A DNA stretch of 41,062 bases from positions 1-41,062 of the forward strand of contig JADGAY010000012.1 of the NCBI GenBank assembly GCA_015231775.1, written 5' to 3'. A program made the translations under genes and the position numbers. This stretch comes from Magnetococcales bacterium. GTDB lineage: Bacteria; Pseudomonadota; Magnetococcia; Magnetococcales; Magnetaquicoccaceae. Every line of letters begins with the position of its first letter. Position 1 is the stretch's first letter. Shown in pieces: positions 1 to 8,456 of this stretch. Below the pieces are notes generated by a model. The model searched no databases. It saw nothing but the letters and a program-made list of their open reading frames with translations, and was not told the origin of the DNA.

Positions 1-327
1 GAGACGCTTGAATCCCGCCCCAAAGTCGTCGAATCGCGGCTGGAGAGTGGCGCGGTGGTGGCCCGTCAGGAGGACAAGGGGTGGCGCATCGCCAATCTGT
101 TCCAGCGTGAACGGGAGTTCCGCGAGCGGGTCCCCTTCGAGAAAGGGTTCGCCCGTCCGCCAAGGGTGGTGCTGGGGGTGGTGGGCATGGAGCCTGGCCA
201 GGAGCGCCTCCATTTTCAACTCTCGGTGGAGGGGGTCGATGCAACCGGATTCACGCTGCTGGTGATGACCCGTGCCGAGGAGCGTCCCCGTGAGTTGCGG
301 GTGAGTTGGTCGGCCTTCGGGGAGTGA
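1..327 (+). CDS. C-terminal part of an H-type lectin-like domain protein (5' truncated)
   Basis: The reading frame is open from the first base and ends at a TGA at 325-327, giving 108 residues of a protein whose start lies outside the window. The last 80 or so residues follow the pattern of the H-type lectin domain (invertebrate agglutinin type). An F-x-x-x-F...PP-V-V-L stretch is followed by a hydrophobic strand, then 'V-x-A-T-G-F-T-L', and the protein closes with a 'V-S-W-S-A-F-G' motif. In characterised members this small beta-sandwich binds sugars such as N-acetylgalactosamine. The part before it is charged and may belong to a longer, coiled N-terminus. Function and cell location are inferred from the domain only. 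Domain call is moderate; the existence of the gene is secure. Confidence 0.7.
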   Translation, partial: ETLESRPKVVESRLESGAVVARQEDKGWRIANLFQREREFRERVPFEKGFARPPRVVLGVVGMEPGQERLHFQLSVEGVDATGFTLLVMTRAEERPRELRVSWSAFGE

Positions 328-361
328 AAAAAAGCCCGTCACCAGGGCCGGTGACGGGCTT
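327..361 (-). terminator. Rho-independent terminator for the terC-side operon
   Basis: A perfect 12-bp inverted repeat (AAGCCCGTCACC at 332-343, GGTGACGGGCTT at 350-361, 6-nt loop) is flanked on its left by a run of A at 327-333. Read on the minus strand this is a strong GC stem followed by a U-tract, placed 24 nt after the end of the TerC gene. On the plus strand there is no T-run after the stem, so it would be at best a weak terminator for the lectin gene. Confidence 0.88.
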
Positions 362-384
362 GAGGAGAGAGCCGGGGGAACGAC

Positions 385-1401
385 CTACTGGCCCGCCTGC
401 TCCTTGGGCGGAAACAGGAACGACGCCAGCACCCCGAGTCCCAGCACGCAGGCGACGATGGTCAGGCTGGTGGCCGGCGATATGTGAATCCCCGGCCAGT
501 GGAAGATCTCGTTGGAGGCGCCCATGGCCAGCTTGAGGGCGATGTAGAACAAGAGCACGACGATCGCTTTGCCAAGATGGACCAGCATGCGCACCATGGC
601 CGCCAGGACGTAGTACAAGGCCCGCAGACCCAGCACCGCGAACATCATCGCGCTCCAGACCAGGATCGGCTCCTGGGTGACGGCCACCACCGCCGGCACG
701 CTGTCAAACGAGAACATCACATCCGTCATCTGCACCACCACCAGACACAGCAGGGCCGGCGTGGCGTAGCGGTTCATGCCGGCCTGATAGCGGATCGAGG
801 GGTCGCGTTCGGCCTCGGCCCGAGCCGTGGCCTCGTCGATGAACAGGTGCAGACCGCTCAGACGCGGGAAGATGGGCAAATGGTTTTCGGTCCAGCGCAC
901 GGACCAGTGATGGGAGTAATCGACCATCGCTTCGTCGCTGTCATCGGTGGTGAGCATCTTCCAGGCGGTCCAGCCGACGATGAGCGCGAAGACGAATCCG
1001 ATCCATGGCGACCAGGCGAACAGGGCCGTGCCGATGGAGGCAAAGACGATCCGGAACACGATCGCGCCCAGGATGCCGAGGAAGAGCACCCGGCTCTGAA
1101 TGGCCCCGGTGAGGTTGAAGTTGTTGAAAATCACCATGAAGACCATGAGATTGTCCAGGGAGAGCGATTTTTCCAGCACGAAACCGACCAGGAAGAGATC
1201 GGCGAACCGCTTGTCGAACCGCTCCAAAAGATAGACGTAGAAGAGCAGGGCCATGCAGATCCAGAAGAGGGTCCAGCCCGTGGCCGCCTTCAGGGACATG
1301 GTGTCGGTTTTTTGAAAGACGTTGAGGTCCAGGGCCGCGGAGAAGATCACCACGCCCACCAGAATCAGCAGAATTTCCAGGGGAAAGCCAATGTGTTCCA
1401 T
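385..1401 (-). CDS. TerC/Alx-family integral membrane protein
   Basis: This is a polytopic inner-membrane protein of about 338 residues with eight or nine hydrophobic segments. It carries the two hallmark acidic TerC motifs, E-K-S-L-S-L-D-N at about residues 77-84 and D-V-M-F-S-F-D-S at about 227-234. Members of the family (E. coli Alx, tellurite-resistance TerC, YkoY-like proteins) are linked to manganese export or metal homeostasis. The acidic residues in the membrane are the likely metal site. I chose the ATG at 1401. An in-frame TTG at 1422 has no ribosome site in front of it. The gene lies 53 nt after the DUF1015 gene and ends before a strong terminator, so it is probably the last gene of the operon that begins with the hybrid kinase. 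No yybP-ykoY-type riboswitch is visible in the short gap upstream. Confidence 0.88.
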   Translation of the reverse strand: MEHIGFPLEILLILVGVVIFSAALDLNVFQKTDTMSLKAATGWTLFWICMALLFYVYLLERFDKRFADLFLVGFVLEKSLSLDNLMVFMVIFNNFNLTGAIQSRVLFLGILGAIVFRIVFASIGTALFAWSPWIGFVFALIVGWTAWKMLTTDDSDEAMVDYSHHWSVRWTENHLPIFPRLSGLHLFIDEATARAEAERDPSIRYQAGMNRYATPALLCLVVVQMTDVMFSFDSVPAVVAVTQEPILVWSAMMFAVLGLRALYYVLAAMVRMLVHLGKAIVVLLFYIALKLAMGASNEIFHWPGIHISPATSLTIVACVLGLGVLASFLFPPKEQAGQ

Positions 1402-1454
1402 GTTTGTTGTCAGTCCATTCAAGAGTCGGAGGGGTGATGCATCCTCGTGGGGGA

Positions 1455-2696
1455 TTACAGGGTTTGAATCAGCAGGCCATCGCGCAGCTTGGGTTCGAAC
1501 CAGGTGGATTTGGGCGGCATGACGTGATCGGCGTCGGCCACGCGCATGAGTTCGTCCAGGGCGGTGGGATGCATGGAGAAGGCCACGGCCATCTCGCCCG
1601 AATCGACCCGTTGCATCAAGGCGCCCAGGCCGCGAATGCCGCCCACGAAGTCGATGCGGGTATCCTTGCGAGGATCCCGGATCCCCAGCAGGGGCTCGAG
1701 AATCCGCTCCTGGAGGATGGTGACATCCAGGCGGCGCACCGGATCCTGTTCCAACTCGGGCTCGAGGGCGACCTTGATGCGAAACCAGCGATCTTTCAGA
1801 TACATGCCGAACTCATGGCGTGAGCCGGGTTTGACCGGTTGAAAGGCCGGGGCCAGGGTCACCCGGGGCAGGGTGGCGATGCGATCCGGAAAGGTGATTG
1901 CGTCGAGTCCGTTCAAGTCGGTGATCAGGCGGTTGTAGTCGAGAATGCGCACCTGGGTATCCGGAAAGGTGACCGCCAGGAAACCGGCATGGGCCGCTTC
2001 GGGATTGGGATCCTGGTCGCGTCGGGCCAGATGGATCCGCGAGGCCGCCGCGGCGCGGTGGTGACCGTCGGCGATGTACATGGCGGGCAGTCGCGTGAAG
2101 GCGGCGCGCAGGGTTTCGATCACACCGGGATCGTTCACCCGCCAGAGGGCGTGGCGTACCTGGTCGTCGGCCAGGAAATCGCAGTAGGGGGCATGGGTCT
2201 GGATCCAGGACTCGGTTGCCGTCTTGATGGCCGGATCGTGGCGGTGGGTCAGGAAAACCGGGCCCGAGTGGGCATCGAGCACGTCGGAGAGACGGGTGCG
2301 ATCGTTCTCCTTGTCGGGTCGGGTGAACTCATGCTTCTTGATGCGCCCCTCCAGATAGGCCGCCACCGAGGCGACGCCGGCGATGCCGGTCTGCTCGCGT
2401 CCGTTCATGGTCAGCCGGTAGATGTAATAGCCGGGGGCATCGTCGCGGGTGAGGATACCGTCTTGCTGGAAACGATCGAAGATCTTCCGCGCGGTGGTGT
2501 AGACCCGTTCGTCCGTGGCCGCGATTGACGGTTCCAGATTGATTTCGGCCTTGGAGACCCTTAAAAAAGAGTCGGGATTGCCGTCTGCCATCCGGCGCGC
2601 CTCGTCGCTGTTGAGAACATCATAGGGGGGGGCGGCCACGCGCGCCTCCAACCCGGCGCGGGGGCGCCAGGCACGAAAGGGGTGCAACAGCGTCAC
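1455..2696 (-). CDS. DUF1015 family protein
   Basis: The protein has 413 residues and matches the DUF1015 family along its length. It has the family opening 'L-H-P-F-R-A-W-R-P', 'A-P-P-Y-D-V-L' near residue 26, and the signature 'I-A-D-G-H-H-R' in the middle. The family is widespread, and its biochemical role is not established as far as I know. I chose the GTG at 2696. It overlaps the TGA of the upstream receiver-HPt gene (GTGA) and has a GGAG about 8 nt ahead, so the two genes are probably translationally coupled. The open frame extends to 2777, but that extension would run through the upstream coding sequence and is not conserved-looking. The family assignment is firm and the function unknown. 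Confidence 0.87.
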   Translation of the reverse strand: MTLLHPFRAWRPRAGLEARVAAPPYDVLNSDEARRMADGNPDSFLRVSKAEINLEPSIAATDERVYTTARKIFDRFQQDGILTRDDAPGYYIYRLTMNGREQTGIAGVASVAAYLEGRIKKHEFTRPDKENDRTRLSDVLDAHSGPVFLTHRHDPAIKTATESWIQTHAPYCDFLADDQVRHALWRVNDPGVIETLRAAFTRLPAMYIADGHHRAAAASRIHLARRDQDPNPEAAHAGFLAVTFPDTQVRILDYNRLITDLNGLDAITFPDRIATLPRVTLAPAFQPVKPGSRHEFGMYLKDRWFRIKVALEPELEQDPVRRLDVTILQERILEPLLGIRDPRKDTRIDFVGGIRGLGALMQRVDSGEMAVAFSMHPTALDELMRVADADHVMPPKSTWFEPKLRDGLLIQTL

Positions 2697-3715
2697 GACG
2701 ATTCTCCGGATAATTGACGGATCTCTTTTTGAATGGTCTCTTCCATCAGTCGCAGGGCCGAGCCCAGGCGCGGCCAAAGCTCCGCGGCGCGGCGCAACTC
2801 ACCCGCCTTGCCGGCCTGCTCGATTTCAAAGGTCAGGGTATGGACCTCGACACGGCCAAAGGCGCCGGTGGCCCCCTTGAGGCTGTGGGCGGCCTCGCGG
2901 ACCTCGTTGGCGTCACCGGTGGCCAGACCGCGTTCGATGCGCGCCATCTGACGTGGAGCGTCGGTGAAATAGAGCGAGGTGATCTCCCGCAGCAGATCGA
3001 GATCGAAATCCACGGTCTTGAGCAGACGGTCCATGTCCACGATCAAGCGTGCCCCGTCGGCCTCGAGCAGGGCGGGCGGGGCGGTACCGCCTTCCGCCGG
3101 GATGGAGAGCAGGCGCTCCATCTCCGAGAAGAGCACCGTGGCCCGGACCGGCTTGGCATGATAGCCGTCCATGCCGACCTCCATGGCGTGGCGCTGATCC
3201 TCCTCCCCGAGGAGTGCCGTCACCGCCAGAATCGGCAACCGTTTCGCGCCGCTGGCGGCTTCCCGTTCACGGATCTCCCGCGTCGCCTGGAAACCGTCCA
3301 TCACCGGCATGCGCAGATCCATGAGCACCAGGTCCACCGGATGGCGCGCGAGTTGATCCAACGCATCCTGTCCGTTCTGGGCCACCTCGACCCGATACCC
3401 CTGCTGCAGCAACAGGCGGGTCATCAGTTTTTGGGTGAAGGGGTTGTCCTCCACCAGCAGGACCAGCGGTTGGGCCTGGTGGGCGTGCGGGATGGGTTCG
3501 GCGGGACGCTCCCCAGGCGCGGTTGGTTCGAGGGTCGGCGTGAGGGATGTCCCATCGCCACCCAGGAGGCTCAGCAACGTGCCGACAGCCGTGCGAATAT
3601 AGTTTAAACGCTCCCGTTGCAAGTCGGTCAGGGTGGTCTCGAGCAGCAAGGTTACCTGCTCGGCGATCTCACCCGCCACCTGCCGCCCCCCGGCGTTTTG
3701 TTCCATGTCAGCCAA
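2693..3715 (-). CDS. Receiver-HPt phosphorelay protein with a kinase-like N-terminal helix
   Basis: This 340-residue cytoplasmic phosphorelay protein has an N-terminal helical stretch (about residues 20-52), a linker, a complete receiver domain (about 83-205) and an HPt domain (about 225-330). The receiver has acidic 'V-E-D' at 88-90, the phosphoacceptor Asp133 in 'L-M-D-L-R-M-P' and Lys188 in 'A-K-P'. The HPt domain has His277 in 'A-A-H-S-L-K-G'. It follows the hybrid kinase gene on the same strand after 155 nt, so it is the obvious partner. It may supply the HPt histidine that the kinase lacks. The N-terminal helix resembles the second helix of a kinase DHp domain, as if the protein came from a hybrid kinase that lost its catalytic parts. 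Start: TTG at 3715 with AAGGA 9 nt upstream. An ATG at 3706 is the alternative. Confidence 0.9.
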   Translation of the reverse strand: MADMEQNAGGRQVAGEIAEQVTLLLETTLTDLQRERLNYIRTAVGTLLSLLGGDGTSLTPTLEPTAPGERPAEPIPHAHQAQPLVLLVEDNPFTQKLMTRLLLQQGYRVEVAQNGQDALDQLARHPVDLVLMDLRMPVMDGFQATREIREREAASGAKRLPILAVTALLGEEDQRHAMEVGMDGYHAKPVRATVLFSEMERLLSIPAEGGTAPPALLEADGARLIVDMDRLLKTVDFDLDLLREITSLYFTDAPRQMARIERGLATGDANEVREAAHSLKGATGAFGRVEVHTLTFEIEQAGKAGELRRAAELWPRLGSALRLMEETIQKEIRQLSGESS

Positions 3716-3870
3716 TCGCGCGAATCCTTCTTTATCGGTCAGGGGCTGTCGGGCCGTGGCCCACCAGCCGACGCGGGCCAGGGAAGGTCCGCCGAATTGC
3801 CAGGCTATATCAGGCCTGGTTGGAACCAGGCGCGTCCGGTGCCGCCGTGGAGGACAGACCGGACCCGATT

Positions 3871-6800
3871 TTAAAACGTTGCTATGAAGTTTTCAACATT
3901 CTTGAACGCGCTTTCCAGATGGGCCAGGGTGCGACGCGTCTCCTCCCACTCCAGGCCGCGTGCCGCCTGCTCCATGACCCGCACCAGATGGGCCATGGCC
4001 GAGACCCCCATGTTGGAGCAGGCCTCCTTGAGTTCCATGGCCGCCTCCCGCACCCGTTCCCCATCCTCTTTTTGGATCATCTCGGCGAGCTTGTCCAGGA
4101 GTTCCCGCGCCGAGGGGCGGAAATGGTGCAGCAGTTCCCGGATCATCTCGTCATCATCCCCGAAAAGTTGTCGCAATTGGGAGATCTCCACCGGCGGCGG
4201 CGCGCCGATGCTTTTCGGGATCCAGTACTGCAATTTTTGCTTCAGCGTTTCCGGCGAGACCGGCTTGGAGAGATAGTCATCCATGCCGGCGTTCAGGCAG
4301 CGCTCTCGATCCCCTTTCATGGCATGGGCGGTCATGGCGATGATCGGGATATGGCGCGCCGTGGACTGCTCCAGCTTGCGGATGGCGTGGGTGGCCTCGA
4401 AGCCATCCATCACCGGCATCTGACAATCCATCAGCACCAGGGCGTAGGGGAGATGGGAGACCGCCTCCACGGCCTCTTGTCCGTTGGAGACCGCGTGGGC
4501 GGCATAGCCGAGTTTTTTGAGTTGCAGGAGCGCGACCCGCTGGTTGACCAGGTTGTCCTCCACCAGGAGCAGCAGATTGCCCGATTCCAGGGCGTCGTAG
4601 GCGTCCGGTTCCGGGGTGCGGGTTTCGCGGTTCGGGGTCACGCTGATCGCGTCCGGGGGGGTGGGGGCGGAGTCGGGTTGGATCTGTTCGGCGAGCAGAC
4701 GGATCCACTCCGCGCGGCGGATCGGTTTGACCAGCACGCCGTCGAATCCCGACTTGAGGAACCGGGTGCGCTCCTCCTTGTCCTCCCAGTCCATGAGGGC
4801 GATCAGGGAGAGGGGTCGCGTGCCGGCCTCCCGGCGGAGCAGGTCGGCCAGGATCTGGCAATCCATGTCCGAGAGGGCGGCGGAGATCACCACGATCCGG
4901 AACGGTTCCTGGCGTGTCGCCGCCTCGCGGAAGGCCACCAGCCCTTGTTCGCCGTTGATGGTGCCGTGGTGGAACATCTCGCGGGAGGCGAAACAGGCGC
5001 CGAGAATTTCTTGATCCGTGCTCCGTTCCATGACGGTGAGGATGCGCAGGCCGGGCAAAAGTTCCATGGGTTGGGCGTCGAAGTCGTCGGAGACCGGTTG
5101 CATGGCGAGCTGGAACGGCAGACGGAACCAGAAGATCGTCCCCCCCTCGGGTCGGCTGCGCGCGCCGATCTCCCCGCCCATCAGTTCGGCCAGGCGCTTG
5201 GAGATCGCCAGACCCAGGCCGGTGCCGCCGAATTTGCGCGCCGTGCCGCGTTCGGCCTGGGTGAAGGGTTCGAAGAGGCGATTGGTCTCCTCGTCGCCCT
5301 GTTTCAGACCGATACCGGTATCGGCCACCGCGAAATGGACCATCACCTGGTTGCCGGAGAGGGACTCCAGGCGCACCCGCAGCGTCACCTCCCCATCCTC
5401 GGTGAACTTGATGGCATTGCCCAACAGGTTCAACAGCATCTGCCGCAACCGTCCCGGATCGCCATGCAACCCGCGCGGGATCTCCGTGGAGACGTGGGTC
5501 ATCAGGGAGATCCCCTTGTCGTGGGCCTGGGGCGCGAGCAGTTCGGCGGCACCCTCCACGACGGTCAGCAGCGAGAAGTCGATCCGCTCGATGTCGATCT
5601 TGCCGGCTTCGATCTTGGAAAAGTCCAGAATATCGTTGATCAACGCCAGCAGGGAGCGGGACGAATCGCGCACGATCTCGGCGAACTCCTGCTGCTCGTC
5701 GTTGAGGGTGGTGTCCATCAGCAGATCGTTCATGCCGACGATGGCATTCATCGGCGTGCGGATTTCGTGGCTCATGTTGGCCAGAAACACCGACTTCAAA
5801 CGCGAGGACTCCACGGCGTTGTCGCGGCTGCGCTTGATCTGTTGGATCTCTTCGAGGGGAACCGTGGCGTTGCGGAAGATCGCCATGGAACCGATGATCT
5901 CCCCGTCGCGCAGCAAGGGGGAGGTGACGTGGGAGACCGGCAGGAAGGTGCCCTCCCGGTGGATGAAGTGGTCCTCGTCCACCCGGTAGGCCCGTCCCAG
6001 GAGACTTTGATGGGCCGGACATTCGCGAATCGAGAACGGGGTGTTGTCCGGTCGGGTGTGGTGGATGATCTCGTGGAGGTTGCGGTGCAGGATCTCCGAC
6101 TCCTTCCAGCCCAGCAGCCGTTCCCCCTCGTGGTTGAGCATCAGCAGTTGGCCGCGGTTGTCGAGCACATAGGCCCCTTCCCCCATGGAGTCCATCACCT
6201 GGCGCAGAAACAGGAGATTCTCCTCCAGTCGGGCCTCGTTCTTGACCCGTTCGGTGATGTCCGAGGCGACGCTGATGTACTGGAAGGGGCGTCCGGCGGG
6301 GGTGAGAAACGGCACGATGGCGCAATCAAGCCAGAAGAAGTCGCCGTTCTTGGCCCGGTTGCGAATCTCGCCGCGCCAGACCCGCCCCCCCTGGATGGTG
6401 CGCCACATCTCCTTGAAAAACGACTTCGGATGGTATCCGGAGTCGAAGATCTTGTGGTTCTTGCCGAGGATCTCCTCGATCTCGTAACGGCTTACCTGGG
6501 ACCATTTCGGATTGACATGGATGATGGTCCCTTCAGGATCGGTGATGCTCATCAGGAGTTGTTGATCCAGGGCCTGTTGCTGCCGTTCGAGGCGGTGGAT
6601 GGTCTCCTGGAAGCGGCGCGTGCGCTCCATGAGCATCGCGTCGAGTCGGGCCCGCTCCACGGCGTCGCGGAAGATCCCTTGAATGGCGATCCGCTCCCCT
6701 GTCGCGTCCCGTTCCACCTGAGCCGAGAGCGATACCGGGGCCTGCTTGCCGCGCCGGCAGGTGAGGATCAGATCGAAATCCTCGATGCGGTCGCTGGTTT

Positions 6801-7386
6801 TGAGGATCTGCATCAATTCATGGAAGTGCTCGGGATTGACGCAGAGTTCGGCGAACGGTTTTCCCTGGAGATCCCCTGGCCGCTGTTTGAGGAGTTTGTG
6901 GACCGACGGGCTGATCACCTGAATGAGACCGGCCAGATCCATGCGGAAGAACACCTCGTCCATCTGATCGCAGATGGCATGGTACTGGGCGAGTTTTTCC
7001 TGGACCTTGAGGGCGTGGCTCCGTTCACGGGTGATGTCGCGCACCGCGACCAGATCGCCCGGAATGGTGTTGGAGAGCAGATGGGGATGACCGGTGAACT
7101 CGATGGCCAGGATGATCTCACCCGAGGTCGATGGCGGGGTGAGGGGCTGCTCGATCCGTCCCAGGCGTTGACCCAGGCCGCACTGCGGACAGCGGGTGAC
7201 CGGCGGCAGATGGGTTCCGGAGATGACGCGACTCCACCACGCCTCTGGTGATCCCCAGGGTTTGGCCAGGGATTGCAACACGGCATCGGCGGCATGCAGC
7301 GCGCCGCTTTCACGGATGATCCCCACGCCAACTGGGGATTTTTCCAATTCCGGGACGACATGCGAGCCGGATGTTCCGTGTTTCAT
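3871..7386 (-). CDS. Soluble multi-PAS hybrid histidine kinase with two receivers and a degenerate HPt
   Basis: This is a 1171-residue sensor kinase with no membrane segment, so it senses a cytoplasmic signal. Domain order is four PAS-type modules (about 1-120, 130-245, 265-380 and 385-505), then DHp with the phosphoacceptor His540 in 'M-S-H-E-I-R-T-P'. The ATPase domain follows (N657, D-T-G-I-G at 689-693, G-T-G-L-G-L at 721-726). A first receiver (about 780-900) has serine (835) at the Asp position. A second receiver (about 938-1055) is intact, with Asp987 and Lys1041. A C-terminal HPt fold (about 1065-1170) has Met1117 in place of histidine. A C-x-x-C pair (66 and 69) lies in the first PAS. 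The phosphate probably goes from Asp987 to the separate HPt protein encoded next in the operon. Start: ATG at 7386 with GGGAG 11 nt upstream. Confidence 0.95.
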   Translation of the reverse strand: MKHGTSGSHVVPELEKSPVGVGIIRESGALHAADAVLQSLAKPWGSPEAWWSRVISGTHLPPVTRCPQCGLGQRLGRIEQPLTPPSTSGEIILAIEFTGHPHLLSNTIPGDLVAVRDITRERSHALKVQEKLAQYHAICDQMDEVFFRMDLAGLIQVISPSVHKLLKQRPGDLQGKPFAELCVNPEHFHELMQILKTSDRIEDFDLILTCRRGKQAPVSLSAQVERDATGERIAIQGIFRDAVERARLDAMLMERTRRFQETIHRLERQQQALDQQLLMSITDPEGTIIHVNPKWSQVSRYEIEEILGKNHKIFDSGYHPKSFFKEMWRTIQGGRVWRGEIRNRAKNGDFFWLDCAIVPFLTPAGRPFQYISVASDITERVKNEARLEENLLFLRQVMDSMGEGAYVLDNRGQLLMLNHEGERLLGWKESEILHRNLHEIIHHTRPDNTPFSIRECPAHQSLLGRAYRVDEDHFIHREGTFLPVSHVTSPLLRDGEIIGSMAIFRNATVPLEEIQQIKRSRDNAVESSRLKSVFLANMSHEIRTPMNAIVGMNDLLMDTTLNDEQQEFAEIVRDSSRSLLALINDILDFSKIEAGKIDIERIDFSLLTVVEGAAELLAPQAHDKGISLMTHVSTEIPRGLHGDPGRLRQMLLNLLGNAIKFTEDGEVTLRVRLESLSGNQVMVHFAVADTGIGLKQGDEETNRLFEPFTQAERGTARKFGGTGLGLAISKRLAELMGGEIGARSRPEGGTIFWFRLPFQLAMQPVSDDFDAQPMELLPGLRILTVMERSTDQEILGACFASREMFHHGTINGEQGLVAFREAATRQEPFRIVVISAALSDMDCQILADLLRREAGTRPLSLIALMDWEDKEERTRFLKSGFDGVLVKPIRRAEWIRLLAEQIQPDSAPTPPDAISVTPNRETRTPEPDAYDALESGNLLLLVEDNLVNQRVALLQLKKLGYAAHAVSNGQEAVEAVSHLPYALVLMDCQMPVMDGFEATHAIRKLEQSTARHIPIIAMTAHAMKGDRERCLNAGMDDYLSKPVSPETLKQKLQYWIPKSIGAPPPVEISQLRQLFGDDDEMIRELLHHFRPSARELLDKLAEMIQKEDGERVREAAMELKEACSNMGVSAMAHLVRVMEQAARGLEWEETRRTLAHLESAFKNVENFIATF

Positions 7387-7590
7387 GTTGACCAGTGCTC
7401 CCGATTGTCTCTTTTACCGCGAAACGCCCTGATGGGGCTCCGCAGACGGGGGGAAGGGGGTTCTCCCACCATCATGAAAGTTTTCTTGGAAATAAAGATC
7501 CACCTTTGACGCAAGCATAACCGTCCTGACGCCATTCGGCAACGGTTTCGAAGTTGATATCGCAACGCGCCGGCGAGATCCGCAACCGGA

Positions 7591-8289
7591 TCAGCGGTCC
7601 GTATGCAGGTTCTTCAACGAGGCCAGAAAGACCTCCTGTCCCCGTTTTGCCCGGTGATGGGTGCCGGTTTCACCCGACGCCGCCGAGGCGGGCCCGCCTG
7701 AATCGGTCTCTTCCGGTTTTCCCCCTGGTTTGCGATGCTTGAGCGGCGGCATGAGCACGAAGGGCGTGGGGTCGGGTTCGGGGGGGGCGGGTGGTTCCAG
7801 GACAGGGGTCATCCAGCCGGCATGGGCGGCCTCGGCGGCGCGCAGGATCTCGGCCACCGTGGGCGCCTCAGGGGATTCCACGAACACTGGCAAGCGTGCC
7901 GTCCTCGAATCATCGAGGGGGTGGTCCGGGGATTCCGGAAGGGATGCCGTCGCCACCACGGGTTGGTCCATCTCCGGCGCGGTCTCGGGTTCGGGAGGCG
8001 GGAGCTCCGAGCTGTGCTCCGGTATCTCCTGGGCTTCCATCCCGATCGGGTCGGGTCGGGCAGGGGGTGCGGGCATCGGCGCGGCCTCGACCGGCAGGGA
8101 TCCGGCATTTGGCAACAGATGCGCAACCACCCGCGCCCGACTGCAGCCCAGGGCGGCGGCGATTTGGTCGAATTGGGCCAGTTCCGCGTCGGAAAGCCAG
8201 ATCTCCAGCCGTTTCATCCCCTCCTGACGCCGCTTGCGATAGGCCATGACGCGCATGGATGGGGTGTCGTGTATCTTGCGGGGTGCCAT
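7591..8289 (-). CDS. Ribbon-helix-helix-like N-terminus with a long proline-rich tail; hypothetical
   Basis: The protein has 232 residues. Residues about 25-60 fit a ribbon-helix-helix (CopG/Arc-type) DNA-binding unit: a short strand 'K-R-L-E-I-W-L-S', a helix, a turn 'G-C-S-R-A-R', then a second helix. The N-terminus is basic. The rest, from about residue 65, is rich in proline, glutamate and alanine and is probably disordered. A weak helix lies around 'V-A-E-I-L-R-A-A-E-A-A-H'. The gene is divergent from cysC with 167 nt between, so it could regulate itself, cysC or the glycan genes. That is inference only. I chose ATG at 8289 over an in-frame TTG at 8307. High-GC open frames on the opposite strand in this stretch look like shadows. 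Confidence 0.6.
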   Translation of the reverse strand: MAPRKIHDTPSMRVMAYRKRRQEGMKRLEIWLSDAELAQFDQIAAALGCSRARVVAHLLPNAGSLPVEAAPMPAPPARPDPIGMEAQEIPEHSSELPPPEPETAPEMDQPVVATASLPESPDHPLDDSRTARLPVFVESPEAPTVAEILRAAEAAHAGWMTPVLEPPAPPEPDPTPFVLMPPLKHRKPGGKPEETDSGGPASAASGETGTHHRAKRGQEVFLASLKNLHTDR

Positions 8290-8332
8290 CGTGTTCACAT
8301 GCTCCAAGGCGCTCGGAATCGATCTTCTCCAC

Positions 8333-8361
8333 TTGTCAGATGGGATTCATCCATGATACCA
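8333..8361 (+). promoter_or_regulatory. Possible sigma-70 promoter for cysC
   Basis: TTGTCA at 8333-8338 is followed after 17 nt by ATACCA (8356-8361) in the gap between the divergent ribbon-helix-helix gene and cysC. The -35 is good and the -10 poor, so this is a tentative call. Confidence 0.25.
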
Positions 8362-8456
8362 ACGATTGTTTGTCCATTCCACCCTCCTTGGTCCATCCGC
8401 GCCCGATGCGCCGATCGGCCTTTCTCTCGCAACACGCATGAAGGCTCGCAATCACC

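Noticed and set aside
3547-7251. A 1234-codon plus-strand open frame
   Set aside because: It lies opposite the hybrid kinase, whose domains and motifs are certain. The plus-strand product is His/Gly/Gln-rich with no domain, typical of a high-GC antisense shadow.
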